This document shows positions 9,634 through 18,331 of a DNA stretch of 64,000 nt, in pieces. Source of the DNA: JAJCYL01 sp965206015. GTDB lineage: Bacteria > Bacteroidota > Bacteroidia > Cytophagales > Cyclobacteriaceae. The notes beneath the pieces are model-generated. The model did not search any database, was not told the DNA's origin, and saw only the letters and a list, made by a program, of their open reading frames with translations. Both the position numbers and the translations under genes were made by a program. Where the stretch lies: contig CBDBIW010000016.1 of the NCBI GenBank assembly GCA_965206015.1, forward strand, positions 744,001 to 808,000, given 5' to 3'. Position 1 is the stretch's first letter. The number at the start of each line of letters is the position of its first letter.

Positions 9634-10564
9634 TGACGTCGGTGACCCCATGGGGTTAGTTAAGGAAACATTGGATATTAAAAAGCAACCTGCGGCCAAT
9701 AGGAATATTGGCAACGGGCTAACTCTGGCACTTATTTTCATGAACCCAAGTTTGAGAACGCGTCTAAGTACCCAAAAAGCCGCACAAAACCTGGGTATGG
9801 AAGTTCTGGTGATGAACGTAGGCACGGAAGGCTGGAAACTCGAAACTGGGGAGGGAGTAATTATGCAAGGTGACAAAGCAGAACATGTAAAAGAAGCAGC
9901 AGCTGTGATTGGTCAATATTGCGATATTGTAGGGCTTCGATCTTTTCCTCAATTAAAGAACCGTGATGAGGACTATTCTGATAAGATGACCCATGCTTTT
10001 ATAAAGTACTCAGGGAGGCCGGTACTCAGTTTGGAATCTGCTGTCTTTCATCCATTGCAAAGCCTTGCTGATTTAGTGACAATAGAACAGTTCAAGCAAA
10101 AAGGCAGGCCTAAAGTAGTACTTACATGGGCCCCGCATGTCAAAGCCCTGCCGCAATCTGTCCCCAATTCCTTTACTCAATGGGTAAATAGAACGGATTA
10201 CGAGTTTGTAATCACGCATCCCAAAGGGTATGAATTATCCGGGAGTATCACCGGAACGGCAAATATTGAATACGATCAGGACAAGGCACTTGAAGGTGCG
10301 GATTTCATCTATGCCAAAAATTGGTCTTCATATTATAGCTATGGGAAAATATTAAATAAGGAAAAATCCTGGGCCATTGACCAATCCAAGATGAATCTAA
10401 CAAACAATGGAAAATTCATGCATTGTTTACCGGTCAGGCGAAATCTGGTTGTCACTGACGGTGTGCTTGATAGCCCAAGTTCTATTGTTGTTCATCAAGC
10501 AGGCAATCGGGAGTTTAGTGCCCAGGCAGTTTTGAAGAGAATGATTGAAGGGTTTAATAGTTAA
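9611..10564 (+). CDS. argF': N-acylornithine carbamoyltransferase, probably N-succinylornithine type
   Basis: Transfers the carbamoyl group to acylornithine. The carbamoyl-phosphate loop here is MNPSLRTRLSTQ (44-55), not the STRT motif of ordinary ornithine transcarbamylase, and it is characteristic of the Bacteroides/Xanthomonas acylornithine family. TWAPHVKALPQSVPNSF, TNNGKFMHCLPVRRN and EFSAQAVLKRM follow. Length is 317 residues. At residue 90, in GDKAEH, this protein has alanine where the Bacteroides succinyl enzyme has proline and the Xanthomonas acetyl enzyme has glutamate. Published swaps at this site make small residues favour succinylornithine, so a succinyl route is inferred. It overlaps argD by 23 bases. 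Confidence 0.92.
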   Translation: MKQFISVDDVGDPMGLVKETLDIKKQPAANRNIGNGLTLALIFMNPSLRTRLSTQKAAQNLGMEVLVMNVGTEGWKLETGEGVIMQGDKAEHVKEAAAVIGQYCDIVGLRSFPQLKNRDEDYSDKMTHAFIKYSGRPVLSLESAVFHPLQSLADLVTIEQFKQKGRPKVVLTWAPHVKALPQSVPNSFTQWVNRTDYEFVITHPKGYELSGSITGTANIEYDQDKALEGADFIYAKNWSSYYSYGKILNKEKSWAIDQSKMNLTNNGKFMHCLPVRRNLVVTDGVLDSPSSIVVHQAGNREFSAQAVLKRMIEGFNS

Positions 10565-10604
10565 AATTTTATACATCGAATGGCACCTCCTCCCATAATT
10601 AAAT

Positions 10605-10728
10605 CAACATCCCCTTTTTTGCCCCCTTCAAAGGGGAAATTGACCTCGATGCTATTGGCAATTCCGACACTAGACACTATTATCGAAATTAACTTTCCCC
10701 TTGAGGGGAGATTCAGAGGGGTGTTTTG
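10605..10728. repeat. Imperfect inverted repeat between argF' and argB (MITE-like intergenic element)
   Basis: The left arm (about 10605-10640, with CCCCTTTTTTGCCCCCTTCA) and the right arm (about 10691-10728, with AACTTTCCCCTTGAGGGGAG) are imperfect reverse complements around a ~50-base centre. GC-rich runs of this kind, with the arms pointing at each other, resemble the short dispersed intergenic elements seen in Bacteroidota. It splits an operon whose other joints are tight or overlapping, so it looks like an insertion. In RNA the arms could fold into a long hairpin. Copies elsewhere in the genome cannot be checked here. Confidence 0.6.
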
Positions 10729-10764
10729 ATTCCCCGGTCAAGCAGTGGAATGGCAGCTACTAAC

Positions 10765-11559
10765 ATGAAAGAAGACCTCTACATAGTTAAAATAGGCGGT
10801 AACGTAATTGACATCGAGTTGAATCTCAAGTCATTTCTTTCTGATTTTTCCAAAATTGAGGCAAAGAAAATTCTTGTCCATGGAGGTGGTAAAATAGCTA
10901 CTGAAACAGGGAGAAAATTAGGGATCAAACCCAATTACCAAAATGGTCGGCGAATCACCGACGACGATACCATCGACCTGGTGACCATGGTCTATGGTGG
11001 GCTTATCAATAAGAAAATAGTCTCTTCACTCAACGCCTTTGGTAACAATGCCATTGGTCTTAGTGGAGCTGATGCGAATCTCATTTTGGCACATCGGCGA
11101 CCAATTCAGGACGGAATTGATTTTGGATGGGTTGGCGACATTGACCAGGTCAATCACAAAGTATTAAACGACTTCCTTGCAACAGATCAATTACCTGTAA
11201 TTGCCCCGCTGACATGTGATGAGAAAGGTCAGATACTTAATACCAATGCAGATACGATTGCTTCTGAAATAGCTTCATCACTTGTTGATAAATTCAATAC
11301 TCACCTCATTTATTGCTTTGAAAAAAATGGTGTTTTGATGGACTTGGAAGATGAGAATTCAGTTGTTCCAAAAATCAACACGCAGGCATATACTGAAATG
11401 AGGCAATCAAATCTTATCCATGAAGGTATGCTCCCAAAAATGTCCAACGCTTTTAGTGCTTTAGACAGGGGTGTTACCAATGTTATTATCGGACATTCCA
11501 GACACATAATTTCATTGACCCAAACAGGCTTTACACAATGCACACGAATCAACCTCTAA
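10765..11559 (+). CDS. argB: Acetylglutamate (acylglutamate) kinase
   Basis: Amino-acid-kinase-fold enzyme that phosphorylates the gamma carboxylate of N-acylglutamate. VKIGGNVID is the N-terminal phosphate-binding lysine/glycine segment, ILVHGGGKIATETGRKLG the substrate loop, and NTNADTIASEIASSL the ATP-site region. The frame is open upstream to TTG 10726, but that codon lies inside the intergenic inverted repeat. ATG 10765, starting MKEDLYIVKIGG, matches the usual N-terminus better; ATG 10750 is also possible. From 10765 the length is 264 residues. The stop overlaps the preferred argE start as TAATG. Confidence 0.95.
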   Translation: MKEDLYIVKIGGNVIDIELNLKSFLSDFSKIEAKKILVHGGGKIATETGRKLGIKPNYQNGRRITDDDTIDLVTMVYGGLINKKIVSSLNAFGNNAIGLSGADANLILAHRRPIQDGIDFGWVGDIDQVNHKVLNDFLATDQLPVIAPLTCDEKGQILNTNADTIASEIASSLVDKFNTHLIYCFEKNGVLMDLEDENSVVPKINTQAYTEMRQSNLIHEGMLPKMSNAFSALDRGVTNVIIGHSRHIISLTQTGFTQCTRINL

Positions 11560-12635
11560 TGAACTTATCTTCTGAAATATTAAGTCTTTTAAAAAATTTA
11601 ATCTCTACAAAATCCTTTAGCAAAGAGGAGGGCAAAACTGCGGTACTCATTGAAGAGTTTTTAAGTGCTTTTGGGGTCAAATGGCGACGCTCTAATAATA
11701 ATATCTGGGCCAAAAACCGATATTTTGATATACAGAAGCCTACGCTTCTACTCAATTCCCATCATGACACGGTACAGCCAAATCCTAACTATACACTGGA
11801 TCCATTTAGCCCCATTGAGAGAGAGGGCAAATTATTTGGTCTCGGCAGCAATGATGCCGGAGGGTGCCTGGTTTCTCTTATTGGAGCCTTTATTCATTAT
11901 TATGAACGCAATAATTTGAGTTTTAATCTGGTATTAGCGGCAACTGCTGAAGAAGAAATTTCAGGGTCTGATGGTCTGGAATCTCTTTTACATGAATTAG
12001 GTAAATTGGATTGTGCCATCGTGGGAGAACCTACTGGTATGGAAATGGCAGTGGCCGAAAAAGGCCTGATGGTGATTGACGCAGAAGTAACTGGAAAATC
12101 CGGACACGCAGCACGAGATACCGGTGTTAATTCCATCTACCTGGCTATAGAAGACATAGAGAAGTTAAGAAAATACAAGTTTGATAAAGTCTCCAAATGG
12201 TTAGGGCCTGTAAAAATGACGGTTACAGTAATCAATGCCGGCAATCAGCACAATGTAATTCCTGGAAATTGCCAATATGTAATCGATGTGCGAACTAATG
12301 ACTCCTATGACAATGAAGAAGTCTTTAGCATATTGCAAAATGAACTTGATGCTAACCTGAAGGCCCGGTCATTTAGGATGAAGCCATCCTTTATTGACCA
12401 TGACCATCCTTTGGTAAAGGCTGGCCAAAACATGGGCTGCGAATTATTTGGCTCACCGACTTCGTCAGATCAGACATTTCTGAACATACCATCGGTCAAA
12501 ATAGGACCTGGCATGTCTGAAAGATCTCATTCTCCGGATGAATATATTTATTTAGAGGAGTGGAAAGAAGGATTAGATAAGTATATCGGGCTGATTGAGG
12601 AATTTGGAAAGGAATTGAAGGACCTTAGAGGTTAA
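11559..12635 (+). CDS. argE: M20 metallopeptidase, N-acylornithine deacylase role
   Basis: Zinc-dependent M20 family hydrolase. In this operon it should remove the acyl group from acylcitrulline or acylornithine. Metal and catalytic motifs are visible: LLLNSHHDTVQP (His and Asp), GSNDAGG, AATAEEEISGSDG (catalytic Glu pair), IVGEPTG, GKSGHAARDTG in the dimerisation lid, and the C-terminal GMSERSHSPDEYI histidine. ATG 11559 overlaps the argB stop (TAATG) and gives 358 residues; an in-frame ATG at 11538 would add seven residues. The argE name rests on operon context, because M20 sequences alone do not settle substrate. Confidence 0.88.
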   Translation: MNLSSEILSLLKNLISTKSFSKEEGKTAVLIEEFLSAFGVKWRRSNNNIWAKNRYFDIQKPTLLLNSHHDTVQPNPNYTLDPFSPIEREGKLFGLGSNDAGGCLVSLIGAFIHYYERNNLSFNLVLAATAEEEISGSDGLESLLHELGKLDCAIVGEPTGMEMAVAEKGLMVIDAEVTGKSGHAARDTGVNSIYLAIEDIEKLRKYKFDKVSKWLGPVKMTVTVINAGNQHNVIPGNCQYVIDVRTNDSYDNEEVFSILQNELDANLKARSFRMKPSFIDHDHPLVKAGQNMGCELFGSPTSSDQTFLNIPSVKIGPGMSERSHSPDEYIYLEEWKEGLDKYIGLIEEFGKELKDLRG

Positions 12636-12727
12636 TTTATGACATCATTCCGGGTAAAGTGAAGAATCTTGAAAAATTCAGGTGATCGATCCTTCGACTT
12701 ATTTCTGGGTGACAGTAAAAATAAGAC

Positions 12728-14020
12728 ATGAAAATCTGGGAAAAAGGTGGTTCGGCAAATGAAAAGATTGAAGCATTTACCATAGGTAAAGATGCTAATC
12801 TCGACTTGCTATTAGCACCTTACGATGTTGAAGGTACCATAGCCCATGTTACTATGCTTGAGACTGTCGGATTGCTAACCACACAAGAGCTTGACCAACT
12901 CATTCCAGAGCTTAAGAACATCCATAAATTAGCCATCAATCGTCAATTAGCGATTGACGGCGGAGTTGAGGACATTCATTCACAGGTTGAATTTATTCTG
13001 ACTCAGAAACTAGGAGATGTTGGCAAAAAAATCCACAGTGGCCGTTCCCGTAATGATCAAATCATTTTGGACATCAAATTATTCAGTAGGGCAAAGATCA
13101 AAGAGGTTGCCCTTGAGGTGAAGTCACTATTTGATCAGCTAATATCCCTAAGTGAGCAGCATAAGGATGTCTTAATACCCGGTTACACGCATATGCAGGT
13201 AGCCATGCCATCATCTTTTGGATTATGGTTCGCTGCTTATGCTGAAAGCCTGATCGACGACCTTACACAACTGCAAGCAGCCTACAAAATAACTAACAGA
13301 AATCCATTGGGTTCTGCGGCTGGCTATGGCTCTTCTTTTCCACTTGACCGGGAGCTGACAACACAGTTATTGGGCTTTGACTCAATGAATAATAATGTGG
13401 TTTATGCTCAAATGACCCGTGGTAAAACAGAGAAAGTAGTAAGTCAGGCCCTGGCTTCCATTGCCTCTACCCTAGCAAAATTATCTATGGATGTCTGCCT
13501 TTACATGGGGCAAAATTTTGGCTTTCTGACCTTCCCTGACCACCTGACAACCGGAAGTAGTATTATGCCTCACAAGAAAAATCCTGATGTTTTTGAGTTG
13601 ATTCGGGCAAAGTGTAATAAGATAAAGGCACTTCCCAATGAAATTGACCACATCCTTGGCAACCTGCCCTCTGGCTATCACAGGGACCTGCAACTGATCA
13701 AGGAAAACTATCTACCTGTCTTTGATGAACTCCTCTCGTACCTGTCCATAACCCAACTGATGTTTAACGAAGTACAGATTAAGAAAGACCTTTTGGAGAA
13801 TCCCATATATGACTATCTCTTCAGCGTGGAGGTGGTGAATGATTTGGTTCTTCAGGGCAAGTCATTCCGCGAAGCCTATGTTGAAGTAGGTGAAATGATT
13901 GCTGAAGGGAAATTTGAACCTAAAAAGGAGTTAAATCATACATCTGCAGGGACCTTAGGAAACCTGAACAATCAGTTCTTATTGGAAATGATGAGTGAAC
14001 TCTCCGGCTCATTTAAATAG
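12728..14020 (+). CDS. argH: Argininosuccinate lyase
   Basis: Last arginine step: splits argininosuccinate into arginine and fumarate. Fumarase/aspartase superfamily signatures are clear: HSGRSRNDQ near residues 103-111, GYTHMQVAMPSSFG, and GSSIMPHKKNPD at about 276-287 carrying the catalytic serine loop. The length of 430 residues is slightly short of the usual 450-470, through a compact C-terminus. It lies 92 bases after the M20 gene and ends the operon. No rho-independent terminator was recognised downstream. Confidence 0.96.
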   Translation: MKIWEKGGSANEKIEAFTIGKDANLDLLLAPYDVEGTIAHVTMLETVGLLTTQELDQLIPELKNIHKLAINRQLAIDGGVEDIHSQVEFILTQKLGDVGKKIHSGRSRNDQIILDIKLFSRAKIKEVALEVKSLFDQLISLSEQHKDVLIPGYTHMQVAMPSSFGLWFAAYAESLIDDLTQLQAAYKITNRNPLGSAAGYGSSFPLDRELTTQLLGFDSMNNNVVYAQMTRGKTEKVVSQALASIASTLAKLSMDVCLYMGQNFGFLTFPDHLTTGSSIMPHKKNPDVFELIRAKCNKIKALPNEIDHILGNLPSGYHRDLQLIKENYLPVFDELLSYLSITQLMFNEVQIKKDLLENPIYDYLFSVEVVNDLVLQGKSFREAYVEVGEMIAEGKFEPKKELNHTSAGTLGNLNNQFLLEMMSELSGSFK

Positions 14021-14090
14021 CATTGAAAACAAACCACCACTCTTCCAAATGAACTTGGTTGAGCTCAGGAATGCTGTGTAATTTTACCGC

Positions 14091-14867
14091 ATGAGAAAAC
14101 TAATGCTTTCATGTATGGTGATTCTTGTCATCGCCTGCTCACCCCAAAAAGAAGAGACCAATCAGGAGACCAAGAAAAACAAAGTCCTGGTGATGGGCAT
14201 GATTCACAATGAGCATTTGACTAGCGAGGTCTTTGGTATTCCACAATTAAAAGACCTTTTTAGAACGATTGATCCTGATGTTATACTGACAGAAATTCCA
14301 CCTGACCGTTTTGAGGCTGCGGTTACAGATTTTGAAACTACGGATTCAATATCCGAACTGCGCGTGAGCCGGTTCCCTGAATATGTGGACGTTATGTTTC
14401 CGCTTACCAGAGAAATGGATTTCGACATTGTACCTACTGCGGGCTGGACAAAACCCATGGCAGATGCCCGAAGCAAGAGATTAAAGGAAATCAGCGAGGA
14501 TTCAGAATGGGAGGAGAGATGGCAGCAGTATCAAAAGGCCATTGCCCAATCTGATTCTGCAGGTTATGGTAGTGATGATCCCTATTGGATCCATACAGAT
14601 AAATACGATGAAGCTACGGAAATTGTGTTAGGTGTTTATAATGAACTGTTCAATGTTGAATTGGGCCCGGGAGGCTGGGATAACATCAATGAAGCCCACT
14701 ATGGCCACATCGAAAATGCCCTCGACTCATTAAGTGGGCAAGGTAAAAAGATTCTCATTACCTATGGTGCCGGACACAAAGGTTGGTTTTTGAGACAGCT
14801 CCGTAAACGTAGTGATATTGAACTTTTAGACATGAAACCTTTTCTGGACAAAGCATTTATTAAATAA
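14091..14867 (+). CDS. Lipoprotein resembling TraB/DUF5694-like proteins, function unknown
   Basis: A 258-residue predicted lipoprotein. The N-terminus MRKLMLSCMVILVIACSPQ has a lipobox ending at Cys 16. The mature part has KVLVMGMIHNEHL, then DPDVILTEIPPDRF, and near the C-terminus ILITYGAGHKGWFLRQLRK. This spacing (a GxxH start, a D-x-I-x-x-E segment, a late GxGHxxxLxxxL) recalls the TraB/GumN/EreA-like fold, whose members include putative metal hydrolases. That link is by pattern only. It lies 10 bases before a cyclophilin lipoprotein on the same strand, so the two are probably co-transcribed. Confidence 0.6.
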   Translation: MRKLMLSCMVILVIACSPQKEETNQETKKNKVLVMGMIHNEHLTSEVFGIPQLKDLFRTIDPDVILTEIPPDRFEAAVTDFETTDSISELRVSRFPEYVDVMFPLTREMDFDIVPTAGWTKPMADARSKRLKEISEDSEWEERWQQYQKAIAQSDSAGYGSDDPYWIHTDKYDEATEIVLGVYNELFNVELGPGGWDNINEAHYGHIENALDSLSGQGKKILITYGAGHKGWFLRQLRKRSDIELLDMKPFLDKAFIK

Positions 14868-14877
14868 GACCAACATA

Positions 14878-15498
14878 ATGAACCTTCACCGAAACAGAAC
14901 CAATACGCTTTTTCTTGTACCCATATTACTGATGTCCTGTTCAGGAAATCAACAGAAAACACAAATACCTGAAGAATCTCAATCTACTATTCAGGTTGGG
15001 CAGATCGTTACCCCAATGGGTGAAATTATTTTCAAATTCTATGAAGAGACTCCTCGTCACAAGGCCAGCTTTATCGAATTGGCCAATGGCAACTATTGGG
15101 ATTCATTAACTTTCAATAGGGTAATCCCTGATTTTGTAGCACAGGGCGGTTGCCCGGATACACCGGCCGGTTTTTCCAACTCCCCCTATTTACTGGAGCC
15201 GGAGTTCACACCAGTAGCGCGACACGTATACGGAGCTGTGGGTGCAGGCAGGGACAATAATCCTGGAAAGTTGTCCGCTGGATGCCAGTTTTACATCGTT
15301 CAGAACAAAGAAGGCGAGCACCGTCTGAACGACAATTACACCGTATTCGGGCAGGTCATCAAAGGGATGGATATCGTGGATGCCATTGTCAATATAGAAC
15401 GTGACACGCTTGACGAGCCCCTAACGCCAGTCACACTGGATGTGAGTGTGGTCGATTATACTGAAGAGCAATTGACGGCTTTTGGGGTAGAATTGTAG
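14878..15498 (+). CDS. Cyclophilin-type peptidyl-prolyl isomerase lipoprotein
   Basis: Secreted, lipid-anchored prolyl isomerase that probably assists folding of envelope proteins. The signal peptide ends at the lipobox LLMSC (Cys 21), followed by a short linker and then a cyclophilin domain of about 160 residues. Active-site segments FNRVIPDFVAQGG and GCQFYIVQN are present, with NYTVFGQVIKGMDIVDAI near the end. Length is 206 residues. A separate cytoplasmic cyclophilin occurs at 57820-58254. The gene forms a pair with the lipoprotein just upstream. Confidence 0.88.
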   Translation: MNLHRNRTNTLFLVPILLMSCSGNQQKTQIPEESQSTIQVGQIVTPMGEIIFKFYEETPRHKASFIELANGNYWDSLTFNRVIPDFVAQGGCPDTPAGFSNSPYLLEPEFTPVARHVYGAVGAGRDNNPGKLSAGCQFYIVQNKEGEHRLNDNYTVFGQVIKGMDIVDAIVNIERDTLDEPLTPVTLDVSVVDYTEEQLTAFGVEL

Positions 15499-15556
15499 GG
15501 CGGGTTGTTGGTCATATCACCAATTGTCATCCACCATTATATGCTCTACCCCAGTT

Positions 15557-17093
15557 GGTATTGTCACCATAGTCGTTAACTTAAGGGTGCAGATGGTTTT
15601 CTTTTTAAAGTGAGCATACCCTTCTCGGGTAGATTTTGTTAGTTTTCTCCCCATTTTTGGTACTTTAAATAGCGGGTTATTTTTCTTTGATTTTGCCCCC
15701 GCAATGACATTACTAATATCATCAAACTAAGGGAGAAACACACTTCAAATTAGCAGGAAAATCTTTATTCAGAAGTATGCTGATGAACTTAAGTATAGCA
15801 TTGAGAATACTCTGTCAAAAGAAAAAATAGATCAACTAGCCAAGGAAACAGGGTTTGTAAAGCGAAAACGAAAACTGGTTGCTTCTGATCTGTTGAATAC
15901 TCTTATGTTTTCAACTTGTAATCAAGCTCAAACTAGTCTGGAAGATATTGCAGCAGATTTGCATTTAAACTTTGCCATTGATATCAGTAAAGAAGCCGTG
16001 CACAAACGATTTACTCAACAAGGAGTTACGTTTTTGCAAGAACTGATTAAAGAACAATTATCTAGTCAATTTACGTGCATAAAGATTAAGGATTCAACTA
16101 GATTATCATTACCAGATGATTACAATGGAGATTATCCAGGTTTTGGAAACTTCAGCAAGACCAATGGATTAATGCAAATCCAGTACGAATATGATCTATT
16201 AAGTGGCCAATGGAAGGACTTGATGTTAACTAATCGAAGTAGAAATGATCAAAAAGATTCGAATGAAACAATAGAATCAATTACCGAGGGAGGGTTGCAC
16301 ATTCGTGACTTAGGCTACATTACTCCTACCTATCTGAAAGCAATCATAGATAAGTCCGCTTACTTCTTAAACCGGCTACCACCTCAAGCAAATATTTATA
16401 CCTCAGAAAATAAAGAAGTGTCTTGGAAAGAAATTGATAGAAGATTTAATCGATTAGGTATAAGTACTTCTGCACTAGATGTATTTATCTATGAAAAACA
16501 TAAAATTCCCTGTAGGTTAGTTGTCGAGCGACTTAATGACCGAGAATATGAAAAAAGACTTAAGAAAGCTCGTCAATCAGCAAAAAGCAGGAAAGTGAAT
16601 ATCTCTGAGGTTCACAAGATCAGATGCCGTTACAATACCTTCATTACAAATGTTGAACAACAATATTTACCTGTAGAGAACATAAGAAAAGCCTATTATT
16701 TAAGATGGCAAATCGAGTTGGTCTTTAAATCCTGGAAGTCATTTTTTGAAATTGACCAAGTAAAGAAAGTAAGAAAGGAGCGTTTTGAGTGTCAACTGTT
16801 AACTCAGTTGCTCTGGATATTAGTTAATTGGAAACTATTCATGACTTGTAACAAATACATCCAAACATATCAACCTGACCAAGGGCTTAGTGTTTTGAAA
16901 TTTTTCAAAAGATGTAGAAGTCTTTCTCCAACTCTAAGAAAAGTCCTTATAGATCTTAAATCAATGAACTTATGGATTGAAAATGTGTTCTTACCCGCTA
17001 TTTATAATACGGCATGTCAAGCTCCTAAAGGTAAAATCACTCATTATCAAGTAATTCAACAATGCTTAAGTTAACGACTATGGTATTGTCACC
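15557..17093 (+). mobile_element. IS4-family insertion sequence with 12-bp target duplication
   Basis: The element spans 15569-17081 (1513 bp). Its ends are perfect inverted repeats: ATAGTCGTTAACTTAAG on the left and the exact complement on the right. Both sides are flanked by GGTATTGTCACC (15557-15568 and 17082-17093), a 12-bp target duplication. The rejoined target reads AGTTGGT-ATTGTC-ACCAACT, a 7-bp inverted repeat, so the element landed in a hairpin-like site. Exact ends and target duplication suggest a recent insertion. Confidence 0.93.
15749..17074 (+). CDS. IS4-family transposase
   Basis: DDE transposase of the IS4 element. The YREK signature appears as YYLRWQIELVFKSWK, with an upstream catalytic aspartate in CIKIKDSTRLSLP. 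The first usual start in frame is TTG 15893 or ATG 15905. The frame is open back to a TAA at 15728 and reads convincingly as protein (ISRKIFIQKYADELK, then a lysine-rich stretch), so the natural N-terminus probably lies near 15749, where only ATT or other rare starts exist. The protein is therefore either started at an unusual codon, shortened, or disabled by loss of its ATG. Product from 15749 is about 441 residues. Confidence 0.8.
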   Translation: MSRKIFIQKYADELKYSIENTLSKEKIDQLAKETGFVKRKRKLVASDLLNTLMFSTCNQAQTSLEDIAADLHLNFAIDISKEAVHKRFTQQGVTFLQELIKEQLSSQFTCIKIKDSTRLSLPDDYNGDYPGFGNFSKTNGLMQIQYEYDLLSGQWKDLMLTNRSRNDQKDSNETIESITEGGLHIRDLGYITPTYLKAIIDKSAYFLNRLPPQANIYTSENKEVSWKEIDRRFNRLGISTSALDVFIYEKHKIPCRLVVERLNDREYEKRLKKARQSAKSRKVNISEVHKIRCRYNTFITNVEQQYLPVENIRKAYYLRWQIELVFKSWKSFFEIDQVKKVRKERFECQLLTQLLWILVNWKLFMTCNKYIQTYQPDQGLSVLKFFKRCRSLSPTLRKVLIDLKSMNLWIENVFLPAIYNTACQAPKGKITHYQVIQQCLS

Positions 17094-17115
17094 AACTGCT
17101 ATCCGGACTCAGTCC

Positions 17116-18250
17116 GTAGCCTTACCAGTTATCGGACCATTCTAAATTCAACTTTTTTTTTCATTTAAATCCGCTACTCTGGGATTAGTATTTTCTTTGT
17201 GAATTGCCTGATGGTGGTAGTTTATTGGAGATATGCCTTTTAAAGAGCTGTGTGGGTAATCCATTCTCCATTGTTCAGCTATTAGTCTTACCTGTTCCGG
17301 GTCTTCAAACCAATAGGCATTGAGAATATCTTCCCTGAATATTCTGTTGAACCTTTCGATGTAGGCATTCTGTGCCGGCTTGCCCGGCTGGATAAACTTT
17401 AGTATGATCTTCTTCCAGTACTTCCAGTGTTCGTATCAACCCGGTGCGCAGGAAAACTTAGTGCTACTTCAATTGCCAGAGCTTCTCGGTTGTAATCATC
17501 GGTTACATTCAATACCCTGATTTTGCGATCATCAGTCAAGGCATCACTCATAAAATCCATACTCCAGGGTATGATTAGGTCTTGAAGGAACGCTCAATGG
17601 TTCCTTGAAACAGTTTGGAAGTCTTTTCTTGTACTTCCTTCTCATCTTCATGAGTCTGTAAACCCTCAGCACTTTGTTCCTGCTCCATTCATAGCCCTGT
17701 TGGCGCATTCTTCCACAGTAGGTATCAAATCCCCTGGTTGGTAATAGTTCAGACAGTTCGGTGAGCTTATCAATCACAGGTCGACCATCCTGAACGCTTT
17801 GATAATACCACATCGACCGACAGAAGGACAATACAATGCGAACTCTTCTTACACTTTGATGATAGGTCGAAATCAGATGCTCACACATCTCACGTTTGAC
17901 AACAGGGCCTGCCACTTTTTTGACAATACATCTTTGAGCATCACATTGTTCAAACTCAATTCTGCATACACCTTCTTCAAGCGGGTATTCTCATCCCCCA
18001 TCTCCTTGAGTCGTTTCAATTGACTCGCATCCATTCCAGAATACTTCTTTCTCCAATTGTAAAAAGTACCCTTATGGATACCCATTTATCGACAGATGTC
18101 TCCGGCCTTACGACCTTGATCATTTTCCTTCAGAGCCTTGGTGGTCTGGCTCTCTGTAAACTTTGACTTTTTCATTTTGACAGTTTAATGTTACTGATTT
18201 GTTCATTTTTAAACTGTCCTATAAACTGTCCGATTTTTAAGCAAGGCTAC
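17116..18250 (-). mobile_element. Decayed IS3-family element
   Basis: Imperfect inverted ends are seen: GTAGCCTTACCAGTTATCGGAC at 17116 and a related sequence read inward from 18250 (GTAGCCTTGCTTAAAAATCGGAC). At about 1.13 kb it is shorter than usual for the family, which fits an internal deletion. The transposase genes inside are broken (next entry). It lies 22 bases beyond the IS4 target duplication, forming an IS cluster between the cyclophilin and the channel gene. The exact tips are uncertain. Confidence 0.6.
17148..18175 (-). pseudogene. IS3-family transposase orfA/orfB, inactivated
   Basis: Reading leftward from ATG 18175, orfA starts MKKSKFTESQTTKALKEN and continues through an in-frame TAA just before MGIHKGTFYNWRKKYSG (18085). 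OrfB follows in a second frame with VRRVRIVLSFCRSMWYYQS and RMRQQGYEWSRNKVLRVYRLM. Near 17560 the frame is lost (the expected WSMDFMSDAL sequence is in another frame), and near 17420 a further deletion or shift joins FPAHRV to the C-terminal AYIERFNRIFREDILNAYWF...PHSSLKGISP. A -1 shift between orfA and orfB is normal in this family; the nonsense codon and later shifts are not. Confidence 0.85.
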
Positions 18251-18331
18251 CGATGTTTTTATCACTGATACTAGTACCAGTAGTGTATGCTGCTTTAAAA
18301 AAAAACTAATAGCCGTTAGTAATTATTGCCG

